A program made the translations under genes and the position numbers. This document shows, in pieces, positions 17,220-26,035 of a stretch of 64,000 bases of DNA. The stretch comes from Nocardioidaceae bacterium UBA4001 (GTDB lineage Bacteria; Actinomycetota; Actinomycetes; Propionibacteriales; Nocardioidaceae), in NCBI GenBank assembly GCA_002384855.1, contig DGBP01000062.1, positions 1,930 through 65,929 on the forward strand. Direction: 5' to 3'. Position 1 is the first letter of the stretch. Each line of letters starts with the position of its first letter. A model generated the notes under the pieces. It was not told where the DNA came from, made no database searches, and saw only the letters and a list, made by a program, of their open reading frames with translations.

Positions 17220-17825
17220 ATGGATGAGGCGTGGTCGCCGCCGCGGGAGCGGCCTTACGAGGTGCTTGCGGTGGCGAGTTCGGCGGGCGGGGTCGCGGCG
17301 CTGAGCTACCTCTTCTCCCACCTCTCTGAGGGTCTTCCGGTCCCCGTCCTGGTCGTGCAGCACCTCGACCCGCGTCACGAGACCCTGCTCGCCCAAGTGC
17401 TCAGCCGTCGGACTACGTTGAGGGTCACCCTGGCCGCCGGCCAGGAGATGCCGGAGCCCGGAGTGGTCTACATCGCGCCGCCGGACCACCATCTCCTCGT
17501 GGGTGACGATGGGCGGCTGGCCCTGTCCAGCAGCGAACTCGTGCACTTCGTCCGGCCCTCTGCGGATCTGCTCTTCGAGTCGGTCGCCGGCGCATATGGC
17601 GACCGGGCCATCGTCTGCGTCCTCACCGGTTCTGGGTCGGACGGCGCCATGGGGGTCACCGCCGTGCACTCTCGCGGCGGTACGGTCGTTGTGGAGGACC
17701 CCGCGACGGCCAGGTTCACAGGCATGCCGAACGCCGCCATCGCCACTGGTGACGTCGACTTCGTGCTGCCCCTGACGGAGATCCCCGATGCTTTGGGCCA
17801 CCTGGTCGCGGCAAGGAGAGACTGA
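17220..17825 (+). CDS. CheB methylesterase domain protein without receiver domain
   Basis: 201 residues, only the CheB catalytic domain. The Ser-His-Asp triad is visible: Ser21 in VASSAGG, His48 in VVQHLDP and Asp141 in TGSGSDGAMG. CheB removes methyl groups from glutamates of chemoreceptors. There is no response-regulator domain, so it is not switched by CheA in the usual way. Its stop overlaps the next start (TGATG), so it is translated with CheR-PAS. No chemoreceptor, CheA or CheW lies in the window. Confidence 0.9.
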   Translation: MDEAWSPPRERPYEVLAVASSAGGVAALSYLFSHLSEGLPVPVLVVQHLDPRHETLLAQVLSRRTTLRVTLAAGQEMPEPGVVYIAPPDHHLLVGDDGRLALSSSELVHFVRPSADLLFESVAGAYGDRAIVCVLTGSGSDGAMGVTAVHSRGGTVVVEDPATARFTGMPNAAIATGDVDFVLPLTEIPDALGHLVAARRD

Positions 17826-19756
17826 TGGATGAGATCAGAGCGCGGCCCCACGTCGACGCGGCCACCGAGTCCGACGTCTCGGGCGGCGCATCCGCGGACA
17901 CACACGCGACGGACTCCGACCAGGGCCTCGAGGAGCTGCTGGCGTTCATCCGCGACGCGCGCGGCTTCGACTTCACCGGCTACAAGCGTGCGTCCTTGGC
18001 CAGGCGCATCCGCAAGCGGATGCATGACGTCAAGGTCGCGGACTGGAGCGACTACCGCGACCGCCTCGAGATCGACGCCGAGGAGTTCCGGCTCCTGTTC
18101 AACACGATCCTGATCAATGTCACAGGCTTCTTCAGGGACGTAGAAGCGTGGAACGCCCTGCAGACGGAGGTGTTGCCGCAGGTGCTGGCGAGGAGCGGAT
18201 CCGACGAGGAACTGAGGATCTGGAGCGCCGGCTGCTCCAGCGGCGAGGAGGCCTACTCGCTGGTCATCGCTGTGGCCGAGGCGATCGGCATCGAGGAGAC
18301 CCTCGATCGCGTCAAGGTCTACGGCACCGACGTGGACGACGAGGCTCTGCGTGAGGCGCGAGCGGGCGTCTACCCCGCCAAGAGGCTGGAAGGCCTCCCC
18401 GTCCCGATGCGGGAGCGATACTTCGAGGCGAACGGCGGTGGGTACTCCTTCCGGACGGACCTGCGACGCCGCGTGATCTTCGGTCGTCACGACCTGACCC
18501 GGGACGCTCCCATCTCCCGTCTCGACCTCCTGGTGTGCCGCAACACCCTGATGTACTTCAACGTCGAGGCGCAGGCGCAGGTCGTCGACCGGTTCCACTT
18601 CGCCTTGAAGGAGGAGGGTTTCCTCTTCCTGGGCAAGGCCGAGATGTTGCTCTCGGACATGGACCGCTTCGAGGTCGTCAACGTGCGTCAGCGCCTGTTC
18701 CGCCGCAAGGCGGGGCGACCGACCACCTCCGGTCACCCGATCCAGCTGAGGCTCGAAGCGGAGTCCGGTGCCGAGCCGCCGGCCGCGACGCGGAACAGGG
18801 TCGTAGGCGAGCTCATGGTCGAGAACTCGCCTGTCGCCGTCATCGGTCTCGATGCCGAGGGCAGGCTCGTCACGGCCAGTGCGCATGCGCGTGCTCAGTT
18901 CGGAATCACCACGCACGACGTCGGCCGACAGTTTCGCGACCACGAGCTCTCGTATCGACCCGTCGAGCTGCGCCCCCTGATCGATCAGGCCCATCGCGAA
19001 CGCCGCAGCATCCGACTGACCTCGGTCGAGCGACGCTCGAGTGTCTCGGACTCGGAGTTCTTCGACATCGTCGTGCAACCCCTTTGGAACGCCGACGCCG
19101 ACCCTGCCGCCATCGGTACGTCGGTGACGTTCATCGACACCACGGTCCAGACCCGGTTGCAGCACGACCTGAAGCAGATCCGGGAAGACCTCGAGACCGC
19201 TTACGAGGAGCTCCAGTCGACCAACGAGGAGCTCGAGACCACCAACGAGGAGCTCCAGTCGAGCATCGAGGAGCTCGAGACCACCAACGAGGAGCTCCAG
19301 TCGACCAACGAGGAGCTCGAGACCACCAACGAGGAGATGCAGTCGGGCAACGAGGAGCTCGAGACGATGAACGAGGAGATGCAGGTCCGCACCCGTGAGC
19401 TGGACGGGGCTCGTGCCTTCCTCGAGGGGGTCCTTGCCAGCGTTGCGGCGGCCGTGGTGGTGCTCGGCCATCAAAACCGTGTCCAGGCCTGGAACAGCTC
19501 TGCGGAGGACATGTGGGGCCTACGCGCGGCGGAGGTCCAGGACGAGCCGTTCTTCTCGCTCGAGTTCGGACTTCCGGTCACTCAGCTGCGCGACCTCGTC
19601 GAACGCTGTGTGCGTGAGCGTCGGCGTACCGGCCCTGTGGAGGTGCCGGCGGTGAACCGCAGGGGCCGTTCACTGAGGTGTCGCGTCATCTGTTCTCCTC
19701 TCGACGGCGTGACCGACGGCGTCGTCCTGCTGATGGAGGAGGTCGTCGGGGACTGA
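17825..19756 (+). CDS. CheR methyltransferase fused to PAS domains through a coiled coil
   Basis: 643 residues. Residues about 35-290 are a CheR SAM-dependent methyltransferase: FDFTGYKRASLARRIRKRM, then NVTGFFRD, the SAM site in IWSAGCSSGEEAYSL, and CRNTLMYF. A PAS domain lies at about 325-430 and another at about 535-640. Between them residues 461-520 form a coiled coil of 14-residue repeats (ELQSTNEELETTNE) coded by a tandem DNA repeat. This is the layout of CheB-CheR fusion sensors, here with CheB split off. It has no kinase domain. Confidence 0.9.
   Translation: MDEIRARPHVDAATESDVSGGASADTHATDSDQGLEELLAFIRDARGFDFTGYKRASLARRIRKRMHDVKVADWSDYRDRLEIDAEEFRLLFNTILINVTGFFRDVEAWNALQTEVLPQVLARSGSDEELRIWSAGCSSGEEAYSLVIAVAEAIGIEETLDRVKVYGTDVDDEALREARAGVYPAKRLEGLPVPMRERYFEANGGGYSFRTDLRRRVIFGRHDLTRDAPISRLDLLVCRNTLMYFNVEAQAQVVDRFHFALKEEGFLFLGKAEMLLSDMDRFEVVNVRQRLFRRKAGRPTTSGHPIQLRLEAESGAEPPAATRNRVVGELMVENSPVAVIGLDAEGRLVTASAHARAQFGITTHDVGRQFRDHELSYRPVELRPLIDQAHRERRSIRLTSVERRSSVSDSEFFDIVVQPLWNADADPAAIGTSVTFIDTTVQTRLQHDLKQIREDLETAYEELQSTNEELETTNEELQSSIEELETTNEELQSTNEELETTNEEMQSGNEELETMNEEMQVRTRELDGARAFLEGVLASVAAAVVVLGHQNRVQAWNSSAEDMWGLRAAEVQDEPFFSLEFGLPVTQLRDLVERCVRERRRTGPVEVPAVNRRGRSLRCRVICSPLDGVTDGVVLLMEEVVGD
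19205..19384 (+). repeat. 42-bp tandem repeat inside the CheR-PAS gene
   Basis: Four units of 42 bp starting at 19205, 19247, 19289 and 19331, plus a partial fifth. Units 1 and 3 are identical; units 2 and 4 differ at a few bases. Each encodes one 14-residue coiled-coil repeat. The length could change by slippage or recombination without breaking the frame. Confidence 0.9.
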
Positions 19757-19789
19757 TGCCACGCGGCCGGGCGGCGTAGCCTGGGCCCT

Positions 19790-20683
19790 GTGAGCAACCC
19801 CTCGGAACGGGACCTGGTCGAGGCACGAGCGCGTTCTCGACGGGCGTTGCTCCGGGCAGCGCAGTCGAGCCAGCGATCCGCGCGGTACGAGCGGCTGTCA
19901 GCCAACGGCCCTCCTGACATGCGAAAGCTCTACAGGTCCCTGGCCGAGTCGCAACGGAGGGCTGCGGAGATGCACAGCGCGAGTGCCCAGCTGCAGGCCA
20001 CCTACGCCGAGCAGATCCAGGTCTTCCTGGGGCGGGCGAGCACCCACGCGTCGATACCCCGATTCCTGGCCGCCGTCGCCGATGTCATCGGGGCGAGCAG
20101 CACCGCCGTGATGCTCTGGAACCGGGAGCACGTCGTCGCGGCGTCCATGGGCACCGATCTGACGGCACGGGCAGCTCTCGACGTCGAGCTCACGGTCGGC
20201 GAGGGCCCCGCACACGCCACCGCGCTCGAGCGGTGCCCTCTGGCTGTCCGAAAGCAGGACCTGGCCGTGCGATGGCCCCAGTTCGCCCTGGCCATGGCCG
20301 GGATGCACTTGCACATGGTCGCCGCGGCCCCGCTGGTTCACGACGGCACCTCCCTGGGGGCTCTGACCGTGTTCGATCCGCCGTGGACCCCGGATCACGG
20401 ACGACTCGGCCTGCTGCAGTCGGTAGCCGACGCGCTCGTGGAGTCGCTGTCACAGGAGGTGTCTTCGATCGGCGAGGGGTCCGACGGGGCTTTGGTGCAC
20501 CCGCTCCTGGCCGAGGACCGCACAGCGGTGGTGCACCAGGCCACCGGCATCGTCGCCACGCAGTCGCGCTGCGACACGGCCACGGCTCTCGCGCTCATCC
20601 ATGCACGTGCGTTCGCCGAGGACATTCCGAGCGCCGAGCTCGCAGCCAGAATCGTCGCCGGAGAACTCCGCCTCGACGACTGA
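19790..20683 (+). CDS. GAF-ANTAR regulatory protein
   Basis: 297 residues from a GTG. A helical N-terminal part (about 1-80) is followed by a GAF domain (about 85-215) and a C-terminal ANTAR-type domain (about 235-290, VHQATGIVATQSRCDTATAL). ANTAR domains bind nascent RNA hairpins and stop termination. The gene starts 33 bp after CheR-PAS and is probably in the same operon. This suggests that the cluster's output is RNA-level control. The GAF ligand is unknown. Confidence 0.8.
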   Translation: MSNPSERDLVEARARSRRALLRAAQSSQRSARYERLSANGPPDMRKLYRSLAESQRRAAEMHSASAQLQATYAEQIQVFLGRASTHASIPRFLAAVADVIGASSTAVMLWNREHVVAASMGTDLTARAALDVELTVGEGPAHATALERCPLAVRKQDLAVRWPQFALAMAGMHLHMVAAAPLVHDGTSLGALTVFDPPWTPDHGRLGLLQSVADALVESLSQEVSSIGEGSDGALVHPLLAEDRTAVVHQATGIVATQSRCDTATALALIHARAFAEDIPSAELAARIVAGELRLDD

Positions 20684-20892
20684 CGCGAGGGTGGGGTTCA
20701 ACCCTCCGGATCGGGGCACACGCCGGCCTGCATTCTGCTGCTGCAGCACATCACACCTGATCGCCGTGACAAGCTTCCGGCACTTCTCGATGGCGAGGTC
20801 GGCCCCGTGGATGAGGTAGCGAACTTCCTCGTGTCCAGACTCGCCCGTGACAGCAACGACGTGGTGAGTCGAGCCGGCGTGCCCGGTCTGCC

Positions 20893-21624
20893 TCAAGCGG
20901 GAGGGGGCCGCAGGCCGGCCGTGATGACTGCGGAGGCCACCGCGGCGACCTTCGTGTTCGTCCGGCGGGCATGGCTACGGATTCGCTCGAAGGCAACCTC
21001 GACGTCTATGCCCTCGGAAGCAGCGAGCACGCCCTTGGCCTGCTCCAACAGGATGCGCGAGTCCAGCGCGCCCTGAAGCTGACCGGTCAACACCCGTAGC
21101 TTTCGCAGCTCAGCGACGTGACCAAGGCGGCTGGCCAACAGCTCGGCCAAGAGGGCACCGACGCCCAGCTCGGGCTCGGACCAGGTTCGCACCGACCTGG
21201 AGTACAAGCACAGGGCTCCGAACGACCGGTCGCGCGCGACCAGGGGCAGGACCGCGACAGCACGCACGTCCAACGCTCGGGCGGACTCCACGTACCTCGG
21301 TAACGTATCGGCCCAGGTGTCGATGTCGGCACATGTGAGCCTGGAGTTCGTGCGGCCGACGATGAACGCCGGGCCGACGCCTTCTGATCCGGGCGGCTGC
21401 TCCAGCTCTGCGAGTCCCGGGGGGTTCGCAGCCATCACTCGCGGTCGGTCTTCGGATGTGTCCAAGACCGCGAACCCACTGACGGCCAGGGCGTCCCACA
21501 ACCAGCGCGCCAGCCGCTCGTCGGCCGCAGCCCCGTCATCATCCAGCTCGGCCAGGACCCGAACCAGGTCGGCGAGCTGCTGGACAAAGGCCATCGAAGG
21601 CAGTGACTGCTGCCCGAGTGCCAT
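20893..21624 (-). CDS. Second GAF-ANTAR regulatory protein
   Basis: 243 residues. GAF domain at about 35-170 (VRAVAVLPLVARDRSFGALC) and ANTAR domain at about 180-240 (LLEQAKGVLAASEGIDVEVA). The ATG at 21624 has a GGTGATGG region upstream and is preferred over a GTG at 21654. It faces the first GAF-ANTAR gene tail to tail, with 209 bp between them that hold no confident gene. That gap has a plus-strand frame reading LLLQHITPDRRDKLPALLDG that I could not assign. Confidence 0.8.
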   Translation of the reverse strand: MALGQQSLPSMAFVQQLADLVRVLAELDDDGAAADERLARWLWDALAVSGFAVLDTSEDRPRVMAANPPGLAELEQPPGSEGVGPAFIVGRTNSRLTCADIDTWADTLPRYVESARALDVRAVAVLPLVARDRSFGALCLYSRSVRTWSEPELGVGALLAELLASRLGHVAELRKLRVLTGQLQGALDSRILLEQAKGVLAASEGIDVEVAFERIRSHARRTNTKVAAVASAVITAGLRPPPA

Positions 21625-21852
21625 TTCACCATCACCCGCTCCCGCGGCACACACGTTCTGGCGCGTCTTGCGACCCTTCTGCGCTCACGTTGGACTCCTC
21701 CACAGTACGCCCATGAGGAAGAGATCGCCCCCGGGACCGGCCCAGCGGCAAAGCGCGATCGCCCTGCTGGACCGTGTCCCTGCTCGGTCACTCACGCGTT
21801 GCCGCGAAGGCCCCGATGGTGCCCAGGCGCCTGCCCGGCCGTCGGTGATGCC

Positions 21853-22452
21853 CTACGACGAGGGCCCCGCCGCCGACTTCGGCCTGTGTCGAGTGATCGG
21901 ACGCGTCCGAGATCTGCTCTCAGCATCGTCAGGGTCGCGGACGAGCTGAGCGTCGACCTGTGCCTGCTCCCGGTCTGCGGCAGCCGCTTCACGATCGGTG
22001 GTCGACGACTCGCGGTCGCCTGCGGCGCGCTCACGATCCTGCTCGCTTGCTCGCCGATCATCTACCGCATTGCGACGCTCCGCGCGAGAACTGTCCAAGA
22101 CCTCGCGCAACTCTTCGCGAGCCCACTCCGCGGACGACAGTGCCGCCTCGCGGTCGATCAGCGACTGCTCGAGTGCAGAGCCCAGATCCCCCTCGCCGTC
22201 CTCTTCGCGCCACCACTGGGCCCTCGGACCGTCCATCACCTGCTGTGCCCGCATCCGGTCTCTGACCGCCTTCTCACGCTGCGACGCCAGCTCCTCGCGT
22301 TGTAGGGCGAACTCATCACGCTCGTCGGCCTCACGGTCACGACCGCCGGCTTCCCGGTCACGGCCGGCTGCGGCCGCATCCCGGCTCAAGCCGTCACCCG
22401 TCACGTCCACGACATCACGCCACCTCGGTAGCCCCGCCGGCTGGGATCTCAC
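21853..22452 (-). CDS. Glu/Arg-rich coiled-coil protein of unknown function
   Basis: 199 residues from a GTG with a GAGGA site. The sequence is almost wholly charged helix with repeats such as RDREAGGRDREADERDE and REELASQREKAVRDR, and later DRESSTTDREAAAADREQ. No membrane span or catalytic motif. Similar Arg-Asp-Arg-Glu repeats occur beside GAF or GGDEF domains in actinobacterial signalling proteins. It lies 228 bp upstream of the minus-strand GAF-ANTAR gene and probably shares its transcript. The opposite strand also has an open frame, but its peptide looks random. Confidence 0.65.
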   Translation of the reverse strand: MRSQPAGLPRWRDVVDVTGDGLSRDAAAAGRDREAGGRDREADERDEFALQREELASQREKAVRDRMRAQQVMDGPRAQWWREEDGEGDLGSALEQSLIDREAALSSAEWAREELREVLDSSRAERRNAVDDRRASEQDRERAAGDRESSTTDREAAAADREQAQVDAQLVRDPDDAESRSRTRPITRHRPKSAAGPSS

Positions 22453-22714
22453 GTTCCTCTATACCCCCTACTCCTGGCCCACGTCCAGGGTGTCTGGGCG
22501 GAGCTGGGGCCCGCCGGCACGACGGTTGGTGGAGCAGCAGACCCAGGCCGGTGCGGCGTTGCCGGCCACAAGGCTCGCTATCGACACCGGATCGGCGTAC
22601 GGTCGAGGCACCGAGAGTTACTCGAGCGTCGTCGCCAAGGACCGCGCCGTTCCCGGCGAACCAGCTACCGAAGCCCGCACCGAGGGTGCGGCTGCTTCGA
22701 CGGGACCGACACGC

Positions 22715-23053
22715 ATGAACTCTCCGAAGGAGACTGCAGAGGACCACACACTGCGCGTCGAGACCGTCAGACGCGAGGACGTCGCCTGGGTGGTCCTCCA
22801 GGGCGAGGCCGACCTCGCCACGCTCCAGGAGCTCGAGGCCGCTCTCACCCGTGTCCAGCTCGACGACACCAAGGCGGTGCACCTGCACCTGGCCCGCCTG
22901 ACCTTCGCCGACGTCGCGTCGCTCCGCCAGCTCACGATGTTCGCCAGGAGCGCGAAGCAGGCAGGCCGCGACATCAGGACCTGCGGCGCGAACCCGACGC
23001 TCCGCAAGGTCGCCCGGCTGCTCGAGGTCCACGAGGACCTCGGCCTCGTCTGA
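22715..23053 (+). CDS. STAS-domain protein (anti-sigma factor antagonist-like)
   Basis: 112 residues, one STAS domain: VAWVVLQGEADLATLQELEA, then HLHLARLTFADVASLRQLTM. The phospho-acceptor Ser/Thr of SpoIIAA-like antagonists lies in the D(S/T)SG loop; here the loop reads LTFADVAS, so the usual Asp-Ser is replaced and switching by phosphorylation is uncertain. I chose the ATG at 22715 because residues upstream look random. It ends the signalling cluster and is divergent from the coiled-coil gene. Confidence 0.8.
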   Translation: MNSPKETAEDHTLRVETVRREDVAWVVLQGEADLATLQELEAALTRVQLDDTKAVHLHLARLTFADVASLRQLTMFARSAKQAGRDIRTCGANPTLRKVARLLEVHEDLGLV

Positions 23054-23164
23054 CCTCCCGAACCCCTCGGTCCGTCGGCGCGGACCCACACGTCACCAGA
23101 GAGCTCGTGGGCGCCGGAGCATAAACAGTTTGAGGGCCGGGCCGGTCAGGGGTTTGCTGTGCCC

Positions 23165-24445
23165 ATGACCGCCAACCGGATCCGGGTCACCCGAGTGACC
23201 GACGCGGAGCGCTATCTGGCCACCGACCACACCGTGTGGTTCGACGAGGTTCCCTCAGCCCCGGCGGAGGTGCAGCTCATGGGCCTCGCCCCCGAGCACC
23301 GCTTCGCCGCCGACACCGATGGTTCGGACCCGGGGGCATACCCCGGCATCTACGGAGTCTTCCCGCTGACGCTGACGGTTCCCGGTGTCGTCCCCGCGGC
23401 CGGTCCCGGCAGCGAGACCCGGCAGGTTCCCTGCTCGGGCCTCACCTGGGTGGGCGTCCACCCCGACCACCGGCGCAGGGGCGTGCTGAGCGCGATGCTG
23501 CGCCACCACTTCGAGCAGGTGCACGAGGAAGAGGGCACCTACCTCTCGGCACTCCACGCCAGCGAGCCGGCCATCTACGGTCGTCACGGCTACGGCCTCG
23601 CCTCCCTCGAGCTGGAGGTCAGCCTCGGCAGGGGTACGACGCTCGCCGCACCCGGCCTCGACGGGCCGGCGGCCTCGGTCACGACCCAGCTGGCGAACGT
23701 CTCCGACGCCGACGTGCCGAAGCGGTTGAGGGAGTGCCACCTGGGCGCCGCCCCCCTCGGGACCGTGGTCGGTGAGCCCGACTACTACGCCCGGATCTGC
23801 CACGAGCTTCCCGAGCACCTCCGCGACAGGGAGCCCTGGCGCGTGCTGTTCGCCCGCAGGGACGCGGCGGACGTGGGCTTCGCGATGTTCCGCCGCAAGC
23901 ACAAGTGGGAGCGCGCGCGGCCCTCCGGCGCGCTCGAGGCGTGGGCCGTCGTCGGCGATCCGGCGGCGCAGCTGACGCTGTTCCGGCGGCTGGTCGACTT
24001 CGACCTGATCGGGACCGTCAAGATCTGCAAGGTGGGCGTCGACGACCCGCTGCTGCTGTGGGCGGGCGGTCCGAGGTCGACGGCCGACGTGGCGACGTAC
24101 GACAGCCTCTGGGTGCGGCTGGTCGACCTTCCCGAGTCCCTGCAGGCGCGAGGCTGGGGCGCCCCCTGTGACCTCGTGGTCGAGGTCACCGACCGCTCCG
24201 CCCCCTGGAACGAGGGTCGCTGGCGGATCAGGGCCGACGCCGGCGCGGCCACGGTCGAGCGGTCGACCGCCGAGGCGGAGGTGCGGCTTCCCGTGGCGGC
24301 ACTCGGGTCGGCCTACCTCGGAGGCGGGAACCTGGTCGCCCTCCTGCGCGCGGGCCTCGTGGAGGAGCGTCGCGGCGGCGCGGTCGCGGAGCTGTCCCGC
24401 GCGATGCGCACCGAGGTCGCGCCGAGCGCTGCCTTCGGGTTCTAG
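23165..24445 (+). CDS. Eis-like GNAT N-acetyltransferase
   Basis: 426 residues. Eis proteins are hexameric acetyltransferases with two GNAT-like domains and an SCP2-like C-terminal domain; some acetylate aminoglycosides or other amines. The acetyl-CoA site is in WVGVHPDHRRRGVLSAMLRH, and the C-terminal carboxylate of the last residue (Phe), which is catalytic in Eis, is at the end of AAFGF. The ATG at 23165 is preceded two codons earlier by an in-frame GTG. Its TAG stop shares bases with the stop of the converging sortase gene (CTAG). The substrate is unknown. Confidence 0.88.
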   Translation: MTANRIRVTRVTDAERYLATDHTVWFDEVPSAPAEVQLMGLAPEHRFAADTDGSDPGAYPGIYGVFPLTLTVPGVVPAAGPGSETRQVPCSGLTWVGVHPDHRRRGVLSAMLRHHFEQVHEEEGTYLSALHASEPAIYGRHGYGLASLELEVSLGRGTTLAAPGLDGPAASVTTQLANVSDADVPKRLRECHLGAAPLGTVVGEPDYYARICHELPEHLRDREPWRVLFARRDAADVGFAMFRRKHKWERARPSGALEAWAVVGDPAAQLTLFRRLVDFDLIGTVKICKVGVDDPLLLWAGGPRSTADVATYDSLWVRLVDLPESLQARGWGAPCDLVVEVTDRSAPWNEGRWRIRADAGAATVERSTAEAEVRLPVAALGSAYLGGGNLVALLRAGLVEERRGGAVAELSRAMRTEVAPSAAFGF

Positions 24446-25128
24446 CCTGCGACCGGGGACGCGGTGACGACCAGGTTCTCCCGGTAACCACCCGCGTCCG
24501 GGTCGAACTCGCCGCTGCACGTGACCAGCCGCAGGCGCTCGGGACCGGTCCGGGCGAACACGTCGGCCGGCAGGCGCCGGCGGTCGTACCGGTCCAATCT
24601 GCGTACGACGTACTCCAGCCGCCGGCCGTCCGACATCCGCAGCGTCACCCGGTCCCCGACGACGACCTCCCGCAGACCGACCAACGGGCCGAGTCCGAAC
24701 CGACGCGAGTCGAGGTGGCCGCCCAGCACGACCGAGCCGGCGCCTGCCGCGGGCGCAGCCCCGAACCGGTACCAGCCCAGGACCGCCGGGTTGGCCGGCA
24801 GCTGCATCTGCCCGTCAGCGGCGACGCCGACCGGCCGCACGTCCGCCTCGATCGAGACGGACCTGACCAGGACCTCGACAGGGCCGGCGGGCTGCGACGC
24901 GTCGGACGATGCGCCGTCTCGCCCCTCGAGCGACGCCGGTTGCCGCGGGACGTCGGTGGCGGGCGACCGGACGGTCGTCGTCGGCGTCCGCACGGCTGAG
25001 GGGGTGGGCCCTGGCACCGGCTCGGCCGTCGGGGCCGAGTCGAGCCGGGACCACACCACGCTCACGCTGACCAGGAGACCGGCGAGCGCGAGGACCACTC
25101 CCACCACGGCCGTGGTCCTCGACGTCAT
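24442..25128 (-). CDS. Class F sortase
   Basis: 228 residues. N-terminal membrane anchor (VVGVVLALAGLLVSVSVVWS), a Pro/Thr-rich stalk, then the sortase barrel from about residue 85. Catalytic His is in LGGHLDS, Cys in LVTCSGEFD, and Arg in GGYRENLVV. Sortases attach exported proteins to the wall or to each other. The broken DUF4397 gene just upstream (28 bp) was probably its companion or substrate, as such pairs are common in actinobacteria. Confidence 0.88.
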   Translation of the reverse strand: MTSRTTAVVGVVLALAGLLVSVSVVWSRLDSAPTAEPVPGPTPSAVRTPTTTVRSPATDVPRQPASLEGRDGASSDASQPAGPVEVLVRSVSIEADVRPVGVAADGQMQLPANPAVLGWYRFGAAPAAGAGSVVLGGHLDSRRFGLGPLVGLREVVVGDRVTLRMSDGRRLEYVVRRLDRYDRRRLPADVFARTGPERLRLVTCSGEFDPDAGGYRENLVVTASPVAG

Positions 25129-25156
25129 CGCTCGGCCACCGTCTCGATCTGTTCGT

Positions 25157-25854
25157 TCAGCGACGGCTGCGAGCCGGCACCAGCTGCCGCCCGGCGACAA
25201 CGAGCCCGAGCGCGGAGGCCGGGCCCAGACCAAGCGCCCACGCGGGGATGCCGGAGCTCTCGGCAGCCAGCCCGGCCTCACCGCCGGGGACACCGGCCGG
25301 CGCGGAGTGCAGCCCGTCGATGGTCTGCACGGCCAGGTCGAGGTTGCCGTCCTCGGCACTCCCCCACGCGTACACGATCGTGGACGTCCCCTCCGCGAGG
25401 TCGACGTCGGCAGGCCCGATCGCCACGTCCTCGGTGCCGGCGAGGACCACGTCGGCGGAGTAGGCACCGGCGGGCACGTCGGCCGAGGCCTCGTCGGGGT
25501 TGCTGAGACCGTCGAAGAGCACATCGCCGTCGGCGCGGATGTCGACCGGGGGCGCGGCCGCGGTGTGTCGTACGGTGAGCCGCGCGTCGCCGGCAGCCGT
25601 CGCGGAGACGTCGTTGGCGAACAGGCTCAGTCTCGGGTTGCCGTCCGCGTCGAGGTGCGCCACGACGGTCGCGTTGGCGCCCGCAGGCACCTCGACGCCG
25701 TTGGCCTCGATCGCCGGGTCGGCGCTGTCGGGGGTGTCGCCGTCGACGAAGACCTGGAGGTCGTAGCTGCCGGCGGGCAGCGCGAGCGGGTCGGTGAGCG
25801 TGCCTGGCGCGAAGTCGGCGATCAGCTCCTGGCTGCGGCAGTGGTACGGCGCAT
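25157..25854 (-). pseudogene. DUF4397 secreted protein, disrupted by loss of its signal-peptide segment
   Basis: A start with an AAGGGA site (ATG at 25854) gives MRRTTAAA, a normal signal-peptide beginning, then hits a stop after ten codons. From 25828 another frame continues ELIADFAPGTLTDPLALPAG and onward as a DUF4397 domain with a C-terminal hydrophobic helix and basic end. The missing piece between the two, containing the signal core and first domain strands, is found on the opposite strand at 25901-26035. The intact protein would have been about 275 residues, exported and perhaps linked by the adjacent sortase. Confidence 0.7.
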
Positions 25855-25900
25855 GATCGTGGTTCCCTTCGGCTTGGTCTAGGGTTTGTCTAGAGTCTGT

Positions 25901-26035
25901 TCGGCGCCGGTGGGCACCGCCGCCCTGGTCGCTCTCGTCACCGCGCCCATGGCCTCGGCCGGCGCCGCGGACGAGGCCACCGTCTCCGTGCTCCACGGTG
26001 TGCCCGGCCTGACCGTCGACGTCTACGCGAACGGG
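25901..26035 (+). pseudogene. Displaced, inverted segment of the DUF4397 gene
   Basis: Read on the plus strand this 135-bp stretch encodes 45 residues: a signal-peptide core (VGTAALVALVTAPMASAGA) and the usual DUF4397 opening (ATVSVLHGVPGLTVDVYANG). It fits exactly between MRRTTAAA and ELIADFAPG of the minus-strand gene. It has no proper start here; only a TTG at 25886 precedes it in frame. The upstream side carries TCTAG-N7-CTAGA (25878-25894). It is either a real rearrangement or a misassembly. Confidence 0.65.

Noticed and set aside
19205..19384. Tandem repeats as a CRISPR array
   Set aside because: Units are contiguous, without spacers, and in frame inside a coiled-coil gene. No cas genes are present in the window.
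17468..19474. A 668-codon minus-strand frame antisense to CheB/CheR-PAS, with periodic leucine-rich text
   Set aside because: The periodic text (LELLVGGLELL) is the mirror of the 42-bp coiled-coil repeat. CheB and CheR motifs on the plus strand are decisive.
20684..20892. Possible small gene between the two GAF-ANTAR genes
   Set aside because: A plus-strand frame (LLLQHITPDRRDKLPALLDG) and a minus-strand frame (EEVRYLIHGADLAIEKCRKL) both look protein-like, but neither has a good start or a known family. The evidence does not decide.
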